The notes under the pieces are model-generated. The model ran no database searches, had not been told where the DNA came from, and saw nothing but the letters and a program-made list of their open reading frames with translations. Below are positions 17,876 through 25,750 of a stretch of 64,000 nucleotides of DNA, one piece after another. This DNA is from Actinobacteria bacterium HGW-Actinobacteria-1 (GTDB lineage Bacteria; Actinomycetota; Coriobacteriia; Anaerosomatales; Anaerosomataceae). The translations under genes were made by a program, and so were the position numbers. Each line of letters starts with the position of its first letter. The stretch's first letter is position 1. Where the stretch lies: the NCBI GenBank assembly GCA_002841355.1, contig PHFB01000006.1, positions 1 through 64,000 of the forward strand, written 5' to 3'.

Positions 17876-18827
17876 CACCACCCGCTACGCCGCCATCGAT
17901 ATCGGCACCGTGACGTGCCGGCTGCTTGTGGCCGACGTCGGGCCCGACGGCGTCCGCGAGCTGTCGCGCCGCTCCGTCATCTCGCACCTGGGCGACGGCT
18001 GGACCGAGACCGGGCTGCTCTCGGCCGAGGCGATCACGCGCGTGAGCACGGCGGTCGCCGCGTTCGTTGCCGAGGCACGCGACCTGGGCGCAACCGAGAT
18101 CTTCGGCGTGGCCACAAGCGCGTCGCGCGACGCGGGCAATGCTGAGGAGTTCCTCGCCGAGCTCGAGCGCGCCGGCATGCAACCCGAGATCATCCCCGGC
18201 TCGACCGAGGCGCAGCTCTCCTTCCTCGGCGCGACGTATGGGCGAATCGGCGAGGACATCCTCGTCGTGGATATCGGCGGCGGCTCCACCGAGCTCGTGC
18301 TTGGCAGCATCGACGAGGAGGGCGCCATCGACACCGAGTCGGCGCGCTCCATCGACATCGGCTCCAAGCGCGTGACCGAGCTCTTCTTGCACGGCGATCC
18401 GCCGGCGCGTCACGAGATCGACGCGGCGACCGCGTACATCACCGACGAGCTGCGACCGTACTTCGACGGCCTCCGGACGCGCCCGCGCGAGATGGTCGCT
18501 GTTGCGGGCACGGCCACGAGCCTCGCGGCCATCGACCTCGCGCTCGACCCGTACGACCCCGATCGCGTGCACGGCTACTGCCTGGGCGCGCACGCACTGG
18601 CGGACATGCGCGAGATGCTCGCCGCGATGCCGCTCGAACGACGCCGCGGTGTCATCGGCCTCGAACCCGCGCGTGCGGGCGTGATCGTGGCCGGCGCGCT
18701 CATCCTCGAGACGGTGCTGGCGCTTGCCGGCCTCGATTCGACGCTCGTGAGCGAGCAGGATATTCTCTACGGGATGGTGCTCGATCGTGCCGGCATCGCG
18801 GGTGGGACGCTGGCCGAAGACCAATAG
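17868..18827 (+). CDS. ppx: Exopolyphosphatase / pppGpp phosphatase family protein
   Basis: This 319-residue protein is of the Ppx/GppA family (actin-like ATPase fold), acting on polyphosphate or pppGpp. Motifs: YAAIDIGTVTCRLLV near residue 7, FGVATSASRDAGN, PGSTEAQLSFLGA, the phosphate-binding VVDIGGGSTELVLG near residue 130, and VAGTATSLAAID near 210. It starts with GTG after GGAAGGAG and overlaps DUF501. It is the short single-core form without a C-terminal HD-like domain. Its stop codon directly abuts a tRNA-Leu gene. Confidence 0.88.
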   Translation: MSDTTRYAAIDIGTVTCRLLVADVGPDGVRELSRRSVISHLGDGWTETGLLSAEAITRVSTAVAAFVAEARDLGATEIFGVATSASRDAGNAEEFLAELERAGMQPEIIPGSTEAQLSFLGATYGRIGEDILVVDIGGGSTELVLGSIDEEGAIDTESARSIDIGSKRVTELFLHGDPPARHEIDAATAYITDELRPYFDGLRTRPREMVAVAGTATSLAAIDLALDPYDPDRVHGYCLGAHALADMREMLAAMPLERRRGVIGLEPARAGVIVAGALILETVLALAGLDSTLVSEQDILYGMVLDRAGIAGGTLAEDQ

Positions 18828-18914
18828 GGCGGCGTATCCGAATTGGCACAGGAGGGGGCCTTAAAAGCCTCTAGCCGAAAGGCTATGTGGGTTCGACTCC
18901 CACCGCCGCTACCA
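18828..18914 (+). tRNA. tRNA-Leu (anticodon TAA)
   Basis: This class II tRNA has acceptor GGCGGCG (18828-18834) pairing with CGCCGCT, a D arm containing TTGG, and an anticodon loop CTTAAAA with TAA at 18862-18864. It has a long variable arm TAGCCGAAAGGCTA, T arm GTGGG-TTCGACT-CCCAC, discriminator A and encoded CCA (18912-18914). It begins on the base after the ppx stop codon, so it must be processed from the ppx transcript or have a promoter inside ppx. Confidence 0.95.
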
Positions 18915-19033
18915 GATGATGAATCGCGACTCCGACGGGTCACCGCTCGTCGGCATCGCGTGGTTAAGCAGCCGTCAGGTCTGCGATACTTGCAGTAGTC
19001 GGCCGAGACGTCGCGGGAGGAGGGCACAGGCGC

Positions 19034-19693
19034 GTGGCAAGCGAAGAAGCGTCGCATCTCTACGAAGCGTTTGTCGGCCAGGATCCCGCGAAGGCGATCC
19101 AGGTCGTGGAGCGCGTGCGTTCTTCGGGTGTCCCGCAGTCGCAGCTCTTCGACACGCTGTACGTGCCCGCGATGTCCCTGCTCGGCGGAGCGTGGGCCGA
19201 GGGCCTCATCGACGAGATCGTCTTCACGCAAGCGTCCGTCGTGGCCGAGCAGATCGGCAGCTTCGTCATGCCGCCGGTCGCGCGCCCCGATACCGGCGTG
19301 ACCGTCGTCATCGGCAGCATCCACCGCGACCGTCACTCGGTCATGAAGGACGTCGTGGCCTCGGCACTGAAAGAAGCCGGCTTTCGCGTGAACGACCTCG
19401 GTGTGGACGTGCGCGCGGCCGACTTCCTCGAGCGGCTTGAAGAAACCGGCTCGCGCATCGTCATCGTGTTCGCCGAGATCCTCGCGACCGCGCGTGCGGT
19501 CTCCGGCGTGCGCGACTTGCTCACCGCCGAGAACCGCGAGGACGTCGTGCTGCTGGTGGCGGGCGGCCCGTTCGCGGCAGATCCGGGCCTTGCGCGCGCC
19601 GTTGGCGCGAACGGCGTCATCGCGAGCGCGGAGAGCGCCCTTAAGGTGCTCGGGCGCGTGCGTGACGACATCCTCGCCGGTGGCGCCTCATGA
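19034..19693 (+). CDS. Corrinoid (B12)-binding domain protein
   Basis: This 219-residue protein has the two-part fold of methyltransferase corrinoid proteins and B12-dependent regulators: a helical cap (residues 1-85, with LYVPAMSLLGGAWAEG) and a Rossmann-like domain (90-215). The cobalt-binding motif DxHxxG appears as DRHSVMK, keeping Asp and His but with Met for Gly. Later parts (GFRVNDLGVDV, LLVAGGPFAAD) fit the fold. GTG start with GGGAGGAGGG upstream. The next gene overlaps its stop (ATGA). A sensory role is more likely than catalysis, given its TPR and EAL neighbours. Confidence 0.8.
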   Translation: MASEEASHLYEAFVGQDPAKAIQVVERVRSSGVPQSQLFDTLYVPAMSLLGGAWAEGLIDEIVFTQASVVAEQIGSFVMPPVARPDTGVTVVIGSIHRDRHSVMKDVVASALKEAGFRVNDLGVDVRAADFLERLEETGSRIVIVFAEILATARAVSGVRDLLTAENREDVVLLVAGGPFAADPGLARAVGANGVIASAESALKVLGRVRDDILAGGAS

Positions 19694-20856
19694 CGCCGAC
19701 GCGTTCATCCCAGGTGCTCGTCGCCGAGGACCTCGCTCGCCGGGGTCAGCTGCCGGCGGCCGTCGCCGCGTGCTACGAGGCGCTTGCCGTAAACGACCGC
19801 GACCCGTTCGTGCATGCGCTTCTCGGCCATCTCATGCTGGAAGGCGACTTCTACGACGAGGCGATCGCGGCGTCCACGCAGGCGATCGAGCTCGACCCCG
19901 ATTGCAGTCCGGCGTACCTCGCGCTCGGCCTGGCGTACGACCGCCGCGGTGGGATGTGGGACCAGTCGGTGCTCGTGTGGCACGAGCTCGCCGAGGTGGT
20001 CCCGGACCTCGTGACCGCTCACGTGCAGCTTGGCGAGGCGTTCGCGGCCGCGGCCTTCGAGGAGGAGGCCGTCGACAGCTGGAGGCGTGCGCTCGAACTC
20101 GACCCCAAGGAAGCCCGCGCACATTACAACCTCGCGATCGCCGCGCTCAAGCGCGAAGGGATGTCCACGGCGCTCCCCACCATACGCAAGGCGGGGGAGC
20201 TCGACCCCTCGCAAGACGAGCTCTTCTTCGCGCTCCTCGGCCTGCCGGCGGAGCGGCTGGAGTTCGACGTCGCGAAGGTGAAGCCGGAAGCCGAGGCACG
20301 CCTGTTCGCCGCCGGCATGCTGCTGCGTGCCGAGGACTTCTTCGGCGCGAGCGACCTTGTGCGCCTCGTGCTCGATGAAGACCCCGCCAACGCCGAGGCG
20401 CTCGCGCTCGCGGCGTACGCGTACCTGAAGCAGGAGGCCGCGAACGAGGCGATGGCGTGCGCGCTTCGAGCGCTCACGTACTCGCCGGACCTGCCGACTG
20501 CGCTCTACACGCTCGGCGTCGTCTACAGCCGCTTCCCGGGGCTCGCCAAGCACGCGGCGCGCGTCTTCATCGCGCTCGCCAAGGCCGCTCCGCAGCACTC
20601 CCTCACGCACGTGCTGCTCGCCGAGTCGCTTCTCGGCCTGCAGCGTTACGGGCAGGCGAAGCAGGCGTACCGTGCCGCCGTTCGGCTCGACCCGGCGTGC
20701 GTCCGCGCGCGCTTCGGGCTTGCCGCCGTGCGCCTCACCGAGGGCGGGTACGCCGAGGCGCAGTGGGAGATGCGCCGCGCCGCGTACTACGACACCCGTC
20801 GCCAGGGGAACTTCTGGCGTCTGTACGATGCGTACGCCGAAGGAGGTGACTCCTGA
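19690..20856 (+). CDS. TPR-repeat protein
   Basis: This 388-residue protein consists of about ten tetratricopeptide-like helix pairs. Examples are YDEAIAASTQAIELDPDCSP near residue 55, the segment ending LELDPKEARAHYNLAI near 140, and YGQAKQAYRAAVRLDPACVR near 320. There is no signal peptide, so it is a cytoplasmic scaffold. It overlaps the corrinoid protein by 4 bases (ATGA), and its stop overlaps the next start (TGATG). The operon-like packing suggests it holds the neighbouring proteins together, but the partners are unknown. Confidence 0.85.
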   Translation: MTPTRSSQVLVAEDLARRGQLPAAVAACYEALAVNDRDPFVHALLGHLMLEGDFYDEAIAASTQAIELDPDCSPAYLALGLAYDRRGGMWDQSVLVWHELAEVVPDLVTAHVQLGEAFAAAAFEEEAVDSWRRALELDPKEARAHYNLAIAALKREGMSTALPTIRKAGELDPSQDELFFALLGLPAERLEFDVAKVKPEAEARLFAAGMLLRAEDFFGASDLVRLVLDEDPANAEALALAAYAYLKQEAANEAMACALRALTYSPDLPTALYTLGVVYSRFPGLAKHAARVFIALAKAAPQHSLTHVLLAESLLGLQRYGQAKQAYRAAVRLDPACVRARFGLAAVRLTEGGYAEAQWEMRRAAYYDTRRQGNFWRLYDAYAEGGDS

Positions 20857-22832
20857 TGGCCGAGAAGAAGTCCGGTGGCAAGAAGCCGGCCGCCAAGAAG
20901 CCGGCGGCGAAGAAAGCAGCAGCCGCGCCCGTGGCGCCCGTCGAGCACGTGCCGATGCGCAACCCCGACTTCCCGGTGGGCGTGGATTACTACCCGCTTG
21001 ATGAAGAGCGCCGCTCCTGGAGCGACTGGTACGACCGCGACCCGGAGCCTGACTTCGCGGCGATGGCGGCTTCGCGCATCAGCGACGTTCGCGTGTTCGT
21101 CTCGTGGCGCTGCCTGGAAACGCAGGTCGGCCAGTACGATGAGGACGCGATGGAGCGCCTCGAGCGCATCGTCGAGGCCGCGCGTGCACACGACCTGAAG
21201 CTCATCGTCTGCTTCTTCGCCGACGATCGTCTCGCCGAGATGAACGAGGTGCCGTGGGGCAAGCGTCGCGACAGCCGCACCGACGACTACCTCATCCAGC
21301 GTGAGCTCTCGCTCGTGCAGAAGATCGTGAACCGCTACCGGGCCGAGCCCGTTATCAAGGCGTGGGACCTCGGCAACGAGGCGTTCTGCTCGGGATTCGA
21401 GACCGAGACCGCGCTTGAGAAGTGGGTGACCGAGCTGCGCGAGGCCGTTCGCGAGGTCGATCCGGACCGCCCGGTGCTCCTCGGCGTGGATCCGGAGACG
21501 CTCTTGCGCGAGACCGGCGTGGACCCGCGCGGCGCGATCGATCTCACCGAGCGCGCGTGGAGCCACCTCACCGCGCCGTATCGCGCGTACATCGCCGAGG
21601 GGCCCGTCACCTCCGGTCCGGCCACATATACCGACTCGTTCCTGCTGCGCGCGGCGCTCCGCGACCTGCCCGTGGTCGTCGACGGCATCGGCGTGCACGC
21701 GCTTGAGTTCTCGGCCGCCGAGGAAGCCGCATACGTCCGCACCGCGCTCTACTCGGCGCTCATGAACCGTGCGAGTGGCGCGATGCTCCGGCGCTGGCGT
21801 GACCTCGAGACCGAAAAGCGCGAGCCGTACTTCCGCGATCCGTTCGAGGTGCTCGTGGGCGTGGTGGATGTCACGGGCGCCCCCAAGCCCGTCCTGAACG
21901 AGGTGAAGCGCTTCGCGGCGGTTGCCGCACGCCTCGACCCGCGGCGCTACGCGCTTGCTCCCGAACGCGCGGCGGTCGTCATCCCCGCCGAGCGGTACGA
22001 GTCGCTGCCATCGCTCGCCGGCCTCTACGACCCGCGCGCGTGCTTGCAGGCGTACATCGCCGCGAAGGAAGCGCACGTGCCGGTCACCGTGGCGCGCGAG
22101 GGCGACGAACTTGGCGGCTACCACGCGCTCTACCTGCCGTCACCCGCGAAGCTCACGCCCGCGATGTGGGCGGACCTGAGCGCGTTCGTGCAGGGCGGCG
22201 GCTCGGTAGTGCTCTCGTACGGCGGCGGCGATGTGGACCCGGCGCTTCGCGAGATCTTCGGCGTTGAGTTCAACGGCGACGCCGGTCCGAGGCACGCGTT
22301 CGCGTGCCGGGTCGCGCAGCCGGGGGTTCTCGGCGATCTACGCTCATTCGACGCGCGCATGGACCTGCCGCACTACGGTCTCGTTACCGCGAGCGGTGCG
22401 ATGGTCGTCGCCACGGATGCAACGGGCAGCCCGCTTCTCACCGTGAACCAGTACGGCCAGGGCAAGGCGGTCTTCATCGCAACGCCGGTGGAGCGTGCCA
22501 TCGCGCAGAACGACCCGTGGGCCACACCCACGCCGGTGCGACATCTGCTTCGAACGGTGTACGGGACGGTAGCGAGCGCGGCGGGCGCCGGCGCCATGTT
22601 GGAGTGCGATACGCCCGAGGCCGAGATAGCGCATTTCCTGGGTGAAGATGACGACATTCTGCTCATCTTGAGTCACAATGCCGAGAAGATGACCGCCACG
22701 TTGACGACGCCGCGGACGGTCGCGACGGTGCAAGATGTGCGTGGCGGCGCGCCCGCCGAGGTGGGTGGCAAGACGTTCTGCGTTCCGCTCGGCCCGAACG
22801 GGGTCGCGGCGCTGCGGGTGAAGTTCGGCTAG
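20856..22832 (+). CDS. Glycosidase-like (GH42/cellulase-type barrel) protein with basic tail
   Basis: 658 residues. After a Lys/Ala-rich N-terminal tail of about 30 residues, a (beta/alpha)8 barrel of the beta-galactosidase/cellulase type starts at FPVGVDYYPLDEERRSW. The likely acid/base Glu lies in AWDLGNEAFCSGF near residue 175. A C-terminal amidotransferase-like domain (residues 370-560; PSLAGLYDPRACLQAYIAA, FVQGGGSVVLSYGGG) recalls the GH42 trimerisation domain. No signal peptide is seen, so the substrate would be intracellular. It overlaps the TPR gene. The enzyme class is uncertain; it could be a non-catalytic relative. Confidence 0.65.
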   Translation: MAEKKSGGKKPAAKKPAAKKAAAAPVAPVEHVPMRNPDFPVGVDYYPLDEERRSWSDWYDRDPEPDFAAMAASRISDVRVFVSWRCLETQVGQYDEDAMERLERIVEAARAHDLKLIVCFFADDRLAEMNEVPWGKRRDSRTDDYLIQRELSLVQKIVNRYRAEPVIKAWDLGNEAFCSGFETETALEKWVTELREAVREVDPDRPVLLGVDPETLLRETGVDPRGAIDLTERAWSHLTAPYRAYIAEGPVTSGPATYTDSFLLRAALRDLPVVVDGIGVHALEFSAAEEAAYVRTALYSALMNRASGAMLRRWRDLETEKREPYFRDPFEVLVGVVDVTGAPKPVLNEVKRFAAVAARLDPRRYALAPERAAVVIPAERYESLPSLAGLYDPRACLQAYIAAKEAHVPVTVAREGDELGGYHALYLPSPAKLTPAMWADLSAFVQGGGSVVLSYGGGDVDPALREIFGVEFNGDAGPRHAFACRVAQPGVLGDLRSFDARMDLPHYGLVTASGAMVVATDATGSPLLTVNQYGQGKAVFIATPVERAIAQNDPWATPTPVRHLLRTVYGTVASAAGAGAMLECDTPEAEIAHFLGEDDDILLILSHNAEKMTATLTTPRTVATVQDVRGGAPAEVGGKTFCVPLGPNGVAALRVKFG

Positions 22833-22856
22833 CACAAGTTGGGGGCGCAATAACGA

Positions 22857-24212
22857 ATGCACGAAGCGCGCGAAGTACACGACTACCTGCTTGAGTCATG
22901 GCTCGAATTCCACGATGCGCTGCGTGACCACCCCGAGATCAAGCGGCTGCTGTTCGATCCCGTCACCGGTCTGCCGACCACGCCACTGCTCTTCCCGCGC
23001 ATCGAATCGCTCCTGGAGGAGCGCGGCGAGATATCGATCCTGTGCCTGAACGTCGTGAAGTACTCCAAGATCGAGGAGATCTACGGCTGGAAGGTCTTCG
23101 ACGATGTCATGAAGCAGGTTGCGACCGCGCTTGAGAACATCACCGGCGCCGAGCTTCGTGACTCGGATATGGTCGCCGAGCTCATGATCTCCGGTAACGC
23201 GTTCGTCGTGTTGCTCTCACCGCCGCGCACGAGCGACCAGATGGTCCTGGAGAACCTCAACAAGCTTGCCCGTCGCGTCGAAGAGCGCATCCGCGCGGAG
23301 CTCAAGAGCGCGCTCGATCCGGCGCTCTTTCCCAAGTTCGGCTGCTACGTTGGCGCCGCGACGGTGCGCCACGACCCGAAGATCCGCCTCGAGCGCATCG
23401 TGCATGACGCGCTCGACCGTGCGCTGCAGCAGGCCGACTCCCGCGAGGAGCAGGATGCCGAGGAGCGCAAGGCGCGCCTCCAGGACATCATCGAGAACGG
23501 TTCGGTACGCACGTTCGTGCACCCGATCATGCGGCTCTCCGACTTCTCGGTCATTGGCTACGAGGCGCTCTCTCGCGGTCCCGAGAACAGCGAGTTCGAG
23601 CGCCCCGACAAGCTCTTCAAGATCGCCTACGACGCCAACCTCGTGATGACGCTCGAGCGTCTGTGCCGCCGCCGTGCGCTGGAGACCGCGCGCAACCTGC
23701 CCGAGGGCAGGCTCATGTTCATCAACATCGAACCCGAGGCCGTCGCCGACCCCGAGCTTCGCGACGTGATGTTCTCGTCGCTGCTCGCCGAGAGCGATCT
23801 TGCGCCGTCGAGCGTGGTCCTCGAGATCACCGAGCGCACCGCCATTACCGACTTCGCGGCGTTCCGCTCCACACTCGAGTACCTGCGCACGCTCGGCTTC
23901 GCGGTCGCTATCGACGACGCCGGTGCGGGATACGGCTCCCTGCAGTGTCTCGCCGAGGTCCGGCCCGAGTGGCTCAAGATCGATATCTCGCTCATCCGCG
24001 GGGTCGACACCGACGAGGTGCGCAGCCAGCTCGTGGAGAGCCTCGTAACGTTCGCGCAGCGGTGCGGAGTGAAGCTCATCGCGGAGGGCATCGAGACGCG
24101 GGGAGAGCTCGAAAAGCTCATCGAGATCGGCGTCGAGTTCGGGCAGGGCTTCCTGTTCACCGTGCCGGTTCCGCCGTTCCCCTCCGACGAGGAAGTGCAG
24201 CCGGGCTCGTAG
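22857..24212 (+). CDS. EAL-domain c-di-GMP phosphodiesterase with degenerate GGDEF
   Basis: 451 residues. The N-terminal half (residues 30-190) is a GGDEF-type fold starting DPVTGLPTTPLLFPRI, but its signature is MISGNAFVVLL, so it cannot make c-di-GMP and may sense GTP. The C-terminal EAL domain (210-440) keeps the catalytic set: GYEALSRGP, INIEPEA, EITERTA, AIDDAGAGYGSL, LKIDISLI, AEGIET and GQGFLF. It should hydrolyse c-di-GMP to pGpG. No membrane segment, so it is cytoplasmic. It lies 24 bases after the glycosidase-like gene, so it probably belongs to the same cluster. Confidence 0.88.
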   Translation: MHEAREVHDYLLESWLEFHDALRDHPEIKRLLFDPVTGLPTTPLLFPRIESLLEERGEISILCLNVVKYSKIEEIYGWKVFDDVMKQVATALENITGAELRDSDMVAELMISGNAFVVLLSPPRTSDQMVLENLNKLARRVEERIRAELKSALDPALFPKFGCYVGAATVRHDPKIRLERIVHDALDRALQQADSREEQDAEERKARLQDIIENGSVRTFVHPIMRLSDFSVIGYEALSRGPENSEFERPDKLFKIAYDANLVMTLERLCRRRALETARNLPEGRLMFINIEPEAVADPELRDVMFSSLLAESDLAPSSVVLEITERTAITDFAAFRSTLEYLRTLGFAVAIDDAGAGYGSLQCLAEVRPEWLKIDISLIRGVDTDEVRSQLVESLVTFAQRCGVKLIAEGIETRGELEKLIEIGVEFGQGFLFTVPVPPFPSDEEVQPGS

Positions 24213-24237
24213 GCGTTCCCGCCCGTTCGGTTCGCGC

Positions 24238-24243
24238 TATAAT
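24238..24243 (+). promoter_or_regulatory. TATAAT -10 element before selD
   Basis: A perfect TATAAT lies 57 bases upstream of the selD ATG. A matching -35 is poor (GTTCCC with a 17-bp spacer), so activation or an extended element may be needed. It would drive selD-yedF and perhaps selA-selB. Confidence 0.45.
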
Positions 24244-24299
24244 GCATCTCATTAGGTCCGCTTATGCGGCTGTCGCCGCGCGTCGTGCCGAGGAGCATC

Positions 24300-25328
24300 A
24301 TGGAGCCGGTTCGTCTCACGCAGCTCTCCACCAAGTCCGGTTGAGCGGCCAAGTGGGGTCCGGGTGACCTCGCCGCCGTGCTCGAGCAGATGACGCCAGG
24401 GACGTCCGACGATCTCATGGTGGGCTTCGACACGTCCGACGACGCCGCAGTCTACCGTCTCGGCGAGCACGCCGTGCTCCTCACGGTGGACTTCTTCACG
24501 CCGATGGTGGACGACCCGTACGACTTCGGGCGCATCACCGCCGCGAACGCACTCTCGGACATCTACGCGATGGGCGGACGTCCGCTCACCGCGATGAATC
24601 TGCTCGCCATGCCGTGCTCCCTTCCCGCCGAGATGACCGCGCGCGTGCTCCAGGGCGGCGCCGATAAGGTCCGCGAGGCGGGCGCCGTGATCGTGGGCGG
24701 CCACACCATCGACGACAAGGAGCCCAAGTACGGGCTCTCCGTCATGGGCGTGTGCGATCCCGAGAAGGTCGTGCGCAACGTGGGCGCGCAGGTGGGCGAC
24801 GTGCTGGTGCTCACCAAGAAGCTTGGCGTGGGCATCCTGAATACCGCGCTCAAGAACGGTTTCGAGACCGAAGGTACGCTTGCCGAGGTCATCGAGAGCA
24901 TGGCGCATCTCAACCGTGCCGCCTCCGAGGCGATGGTCGAGGTCGGCGTTCACGCAGGCACCGACATCACCGGCTTCGGCATCGCCGGTCATGCGCGCGA
25001 GATGGCGCTTGGCAGTGACGTCGCGATCGAACTCGATCTCGCGTCGCTGCCGCTGTGGCGTGACGTGCTGCAGTACTCGGCAGATGGCGTGAAGCCCGGG
25101 CGCACGGCCGACGTGCTCGCGTTCCTCGAGGGCTCCGTCGACTGGGGTCCTGCCGATGACGCGTGGCGCGGCGTGCTGGCCGACCCGCAGACGAGCGGCG
25201 GCCTGTTCATGTCGCTGCCGGCGCAGCGCGCCAACGTGCTTCTCTCGGCGCTGGCCGAGCGGGGCGAAGACGCATGCATCGTCGGGCGGGTCGTGGCCGG
25301 TGAGGCGGGACGCATCATCATCAGGTAG
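24300..25328 (+). CDS. selD: Selenide, water dikinase (SelD), itself a selenoprotein
   Basis: SelD makes selenophosphate from selenide and ATP, the selenium donor for Sec-tRNA. The true start is ATG 24300 with GAGGAG upstream. Codon 15 is an in-frame TGA (24342-24344), read as selenocysteine in STKSG-U-AAKWGP. U and the Lys three residues later match the catalytic Cys/Sec and Lys of the family. The rest is standard: GFDTSDDAAVYRL, LTVDFFTP, DIYAMGGRPLTAMNL, GGHTIDDKEPKYGLSV, TDITGFGIAGHAREM and ADPQTSGG. Total 342 residues. Automated calling would start at 24378 and lose the active site. A yedF-like gene follows 35 bases later. Confidence 0.95.
24342..24375 (+). promoter_or_regulatory. selD Sec codon and putative bacterial SECIS
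   Basis: The TGA Sec codon is followed at once by GCGGC, which can pair with GCCGC about 25 bases on. Inside, GGTC and GACC form a small stem around a CGGGT loop. The spacing is right for a bacterial SECIS element bound by SelB. It was found by eye only. Confidence 0.5.
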
Positions 25329-25363
25329 CGTGCGGCCGGATCGGTCGCCGGAGAGGAGTCATC

Positions 25364-25702
25364 GTGGGCAAAGTGGTGTTCGTGAACTCTGACCGTATCG
25401 GCGACGGCGAGGCCGAGCTTGGACTCAAGCTCATGCAGTCGTTCCTCTACTCGCTTGCACGCACCGAGGCCAAGCCCTCGGCGCTGCTCTTCATGAATTC
25501 CGGCGTGCGGCTCACGTGCGACGGCTCCGCATCGCTCGACGACATCGGCATGCTTGCGGCCGACGGCGTGGTCGTGAAGAGCTGCGGCACCTGCCTCGAC
25601 TTCTACGGTCTCATGGACGCGCTCGCGGTCGGCGAAGTCGGGAACATGAACGGCACCGCCGAGACGTTCATGGCTGCCGATGACGTCATAAGCGTAGGGT
25701 AG
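25364..25702 (+). CDS. yedF: YedF-like selenium-metabolism protein (DsrE fold)
   Basis: This 112-residue DsrE/DsrF-like domain starts VVFVNSDRIGDGEAELGL and has LLFMNSGVRLTCDGS and the Cys pair of KSCGTCLDFYG near residue 75. It matches the C-terminal domain of the YedF proteins that accompany selD in selenium-using anaerobes. The usual N-terminal TusA-like domain is absent. GAGAGGAG precedes the GTG start. Sitting between selD and selA, it is probably a sulfur/selenium relay or storage protein; the reaction is not established. Confidence 0.82.
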   Translation: MGKVVFVNSDRIGDGEAELGLKLMQSFLYSLARTEAKPSALLFMNSGVRLTCDGSASLDDIGMLAADGVVVKSCGTCLDFYGLMDALAVGEVGNMNGTAETFMAADDVISVG

Positions 25703-25750
25703 TTCGACAGGACCGCGACGGCGCGCTCGCACCTCGGCTAGAATGGCGCT

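Noticed and set aside
24300-24344. Reading selD as a pseudogene because of the TGA
   Set aside because: The TGA is at the known Sec position, and selA, selB and tRNA-Sec are present.
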